Assembly: GCF_000725805.1 (NCBI RefSeq) | Contig: NZ_KL647133.1 | Coordinates: 248,001-312,000 of the forward strand | DNA length: 64,000 bases | Direction of reading: 5' to 3' | Source of the DNA: Streptomyces xanthophaeus | GTDB taxonomy: Bacteria; Actinomycetota; Actinomycetes; Streptomycetales; Streptomycetaceae | Shown here: piece after piece, positions 61,981 to 64,000 of the stretch | How the letters are laid out: each line of letters starts with the position of its first letter | Position numbering within the stretch: position 1 is the first letter of the stretch | The notes under the pieces: model-generated | What the model was told of the DNA's origin: nothing | The model's database searches: none | The model's input: only the letters and a program-made list of their open reading frames with translations | Program-made: the position numbers and the translations under genes

Positions 61981-64000
61981 GTGACCACTGCCAGCGCCGA
62001 CGCCCCCGCCGCCCCGCGAGCGGCGCCCCCCGTGCTCGACCGGCGGCGGCGCAACGTCATCTTCGGCACGATCATGCTCGGCGTGCTGCTGGCCGCCCTC
62101 GACCAGACCATCGTGGGCACCGCCCTGCCCACGATCGTGGCGGACCTCGGCGGCGGCGACCACATGTCGTGGGTGGTGACCGCCTACCTCCTCGCGGAGA
62201 CCGTCGCGACGGTGCTCGTCGGCAAGTTCGGTGACGTCTTCGGCCGAAAACTGATCTTCCAGCTGTCGGCGATCATCTTCATCAGCGGCTCCTTCCTGTG
62301 CGGGTTCGCGAGCAACATGACCCTCCTGATCGTGTGGCGGGGCGTCCAGGGCATCGGCGCCGGCGGCCTGATGGTCACCGCCATGGCACTGATCGCCGAT
62401 GTGGTGCCGCTGCGCGAACGGGGCAAGTACCAGGGCGCGATCGGCGCCGTCTTCGGCGTGGCCACCGTCATCGGGCCGCTGCTGGGCGGGCTGTTCACCG
62501 ACTCCCTGAGCTGGCGCTGGTGCTTCTACGTCAACGTGCCCATCGCCATCCTGGTCGTGATCGCGGCCGCCCGCACGATCCCCTCGGTACGGGCCTCGGG
62601 CAAGACCGTGATCGACTACCTCGGCATCGCCCTGGTCTCGGCCGGCGCGAGCGCCCTGATCCTGGGCACGAGCTGGGGCGGCAACGAGTACGCCTGGACC
62701 TCCGGGGTGATCATCGGCCTGTTCACGGGCGGGGTGCTCGCCCTGGCGGCGTTCTGCGTGGTGGAGTCCCGGGCCGCCGAACCGATGCTCCCGATGCGGC
62801 TGTTCGGCAACCCCGTCTTCACGGTCTGCTCCGTACTGAGCTTCGTCGTCGGCTTCGCCATGCTCGGCGCGATGACCTTCCTGCCGACCTACCTCCAGTA
62901 CGTGGACGGGGACTCGGCCACCGTGTCGGGCGTACGGACCCTGCCGATGGTCATCGGCCTGCTGATCGCCTCGGTCTACAGCGGCAACGCCACCAGCAAG
63001 ACGGGCCGCTACCGGATCTTCCCCATCGTGGGCTGCGCGGTGATGGGCATCGGCCTCTACCTGCTGTCGCTGATGGGGCCGGGAACCAGCACCTGGCTGG
63101 AATCCCTGTACATGTTCGTGCTGGGCACCGGGATCGGCCTGTGCATGCAGGTGCTGACCATCGCCGTGCAGAACACCGTCGACTACGCCGACCTCGGCAC
63201 CGCCACCTCCGGCGTCACCTTCTTCCGCACCCTCGGCAGCGCCTTCGGGACCGCCGTCTTCGGCACCATCTACGCCAACACCCTGGGGCCCGGCCTGGAA
63301 ACGGCCGTGGCCGAGGCGTCCCGGGCCACCGGGGCCGACCCCGCGGAGCTGGGCGCGGCCGCGCAGAGCCCGCAGGGCGTGCACGGGATGGACCCGGAGG
63401 CGGCCGCGCCGGTGATCGCGGCGTACGCGGACGCCCTGCAGACGGTGTTCCTGTGGACGGTGCCGGTGGCCGTGGTCGGCTTCGTCGTGGCGCTCTTCCT
63501 CAAGCAGGTCAAGCTGCGCGACAGCGCCCGGGCCGGGTCGACGGACATGGGCGACGGCTTCGCCTCGCCCGCCACGGCCTCCGGGGACTCCGCCAAGCTG
63601 CTGGAGCTGGCCGTCGGCAAACTCGTACGGAACATGGGGCCGGAAACGGCGCGCGGGATCGTCGCCGCCTCGGACACGCGGCTCGACATCGCGGGGGCGT
63701 GGGCGGTGATGCAGGTGGAGCTGCTGACGCGCACCGTGGGCCACGCCAGCCTGGGCGTGATCGCCTCACGGCGCTCGCTACCGCCAGAGGTGCTGCTGCC
63801 GGTCTTCGACCGGATGGTGGACGAGGGCTACCTGACCCGCGCGGACGCCTTCCTCACGCTCACCGTGGCGGGGGAGCGGGAGGCGGCGACGATCTCGCAG
63901 GCCTGGGCGCAGTGGCTCGGGGACCAGCTGGAGAAGGACCGCGGACGGCCTCGGAGCGCCGAACTGCGGGTGGCGGCGGACGCGATCGCCAAACGCCTCC
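61981..64000 (+). CDS. DHA2-type MFS multidrug exporter, 5' part with C-terminal extension (3' end outside window)
   Basis: 673 residues are visible and the gene runs off the window. Motif C-like GVFGVATVIGPLLGGLF and motif A-like GKFGDVFGRKLIF, with LAALDQTIVGTALPTI in helix 1, identify a fourteen-helix EmrB/QacA-type proton antiporter. From about residue 515 a soluble tail contains a winged-helix-like segment (VMQVELLTRTVGHASLG, LPPEVLLPVFDRMVDEGYLTRAD, FLTLTVAGEREAATI) resembling a MarR-type DNA-binding domain. GTG 61981 is preferred (GAGAG 8 bases upstream); GTG 61966 and 61972 are in frame. Confidence 0.9.
   Translation, partial: MTTASADAPAAPRAAPPVLDRRRRNVIFGTIMLGVLLAALDQTIVGTALPTIVADLGGGDHMSWVVTAYLLAETVATVLVGKFGDVFGRKLIFQLSAIIFISGSFLCGFASNMTLLIVWRGVQGIGAGGLMVTAMALIADVVPLRERGKYQGAIGAVFGVATVIGPLLGGLFTDSLSWRWCFYVNVPIAILVVIAAARTIPSVRASGKTVIDYLGIALVSAGASALILGTSWGGNEYAWTSGVIIGLFTGGVLALAAFCVVESRAAEPMLPMRLFGNPVFTVCSVLSFVVGFAMLGAMTFLPTYLQYVDGDSATVSGVRTLPMVIGLLIASVYSGNATSKTGRYRIFPIVGCAVMGIGLYLLSLMGPGTSTWLESLYMFVLGTGIGLCMQVLTIAVQNTVDYADLGTATSGVTFFRTLGSAFGTAVFGTIYANTLGPGLETAVAEASRATGADPAELGAAAQSPQGVHGMDPEAAAPVIAAYADALQTVFLWTVPVAVVGFVVALFLKQVKLRDSARAGSTDMGDGFASPATASGDSAKLLELAVGKLVRNMGPETARGIVAASDTRLDIAGAWAVMQVELLTRTVGHASLGVIASRRSLPPEVLLPVFDRMVDEGYLTRADAFLTLTVAGEREAATISQAWAQWLGDQLEKDRGRPRSAELRVAADAIAKRL

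Noticed and set aside
60118..63744. 1208-residue minus-strand ORF
   Set aside because: It is antisense to the GH4 and MFS genes and has no domain-like pattern.

Overview
The window is a 64 kb piece of chromosome from a very GC-rich actinomycete, almost certainly a Streptomyces. The reasons are extreme third-position GC, many GTG starts, a principal sigma factor of the HrdB type with the lysine/alanine-rich N-terminal extension, a KFSTSQ-type MetG, and many Streptomyces-style small lipoproteins, XRE/MmyB regulators and DUF proteins. There is no phage, integrase, insertion sequence or large biosynthetic cluster. It reads as core chromosome with lineage-specific accessory cassettes in between.

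Layout. 1-6.7 kb: the end of a phosphodiesterase-type membrane protein, an APC permease, a lipoprotein, and a MoxR-type ATPase translationally coupled to a metallopeptidase-like/VWA protein. 6.7-12 kb: hrdB with a SigR-like promoter, a methyltransferase, folD under a ZTP riboswitch, and a POT peptide transporter. 12-16.4 kb (minus strand): a tightly overlapping cassette of XRE-like regulator, HExxH peptidase, FAD monooxygenase and seven-helix membrane protein. 16.5-23.7 kb: DUF1877 protein, hypothetical proteins, an MmyB-type regulator, a Tat-exported FAD oxidoreductase, pterin carbinolamine dehydratase, a methyltransferase, a beta-trefoil protein and an aldo/keto reductase. 23.8-30.6 kb: a branched-chain-type ABC importer, in which two permeases and one ATPase are fused into one 930-residue protein, next to an acyl-CoA ligase. 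30.7-36.1 kb: LysR regulator, a 34-bp tandem repeat array, bile-acid-type symporter, [2Fe-2S] protein, FdhD, a KAS III enzyme and tRNA-Leu(GAG).

36-47 kb: a sigma-factor/IclR-type pair divergent from a sigma-like protein fused to a membrane-anchored extracellular domain, then metG, a GT87-like membrane protein and a Ser/Thr kinase fused to an MFS transporter through a hexanucleotide-encoded Gly-Ala linker. 47-56.7 kb: small DUF proteins, a two-component system, the remains of a YfcC-type transporter, DoxX, another XRE regulator, a P450 and two membrane proteins. 56.7-60.4 kb: a second copy of the regulator-peptidase-membrane protein cassette, without the FAD enzyme, divergent from a further XRE regulator. 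60.5-64 kb: a GH4 glycosidase and a DHA2-type drug exporter that runs off the end.

The most interesting system is the pair of paralogous cassettes (11983-16365 and 56720-59194). Each has a DNA-binding protein, a soluble HExxH peptidase and a polytopic membrane protein, joined by 4-nt stop/start overlaps. The arrangement suggests a peptidase-controlled regulatory or signalling module analogous to ImmR/ImmA. Other notable items are the two unusual fusions (kinase-MFS and LivH-LivM-LivF), the internally duplicated peptidase/VWA protein beside MoxR, the sigma-like transmembrane protein, and the tandem repeat array. All family assignments come from reading the sequence; no database search was run.
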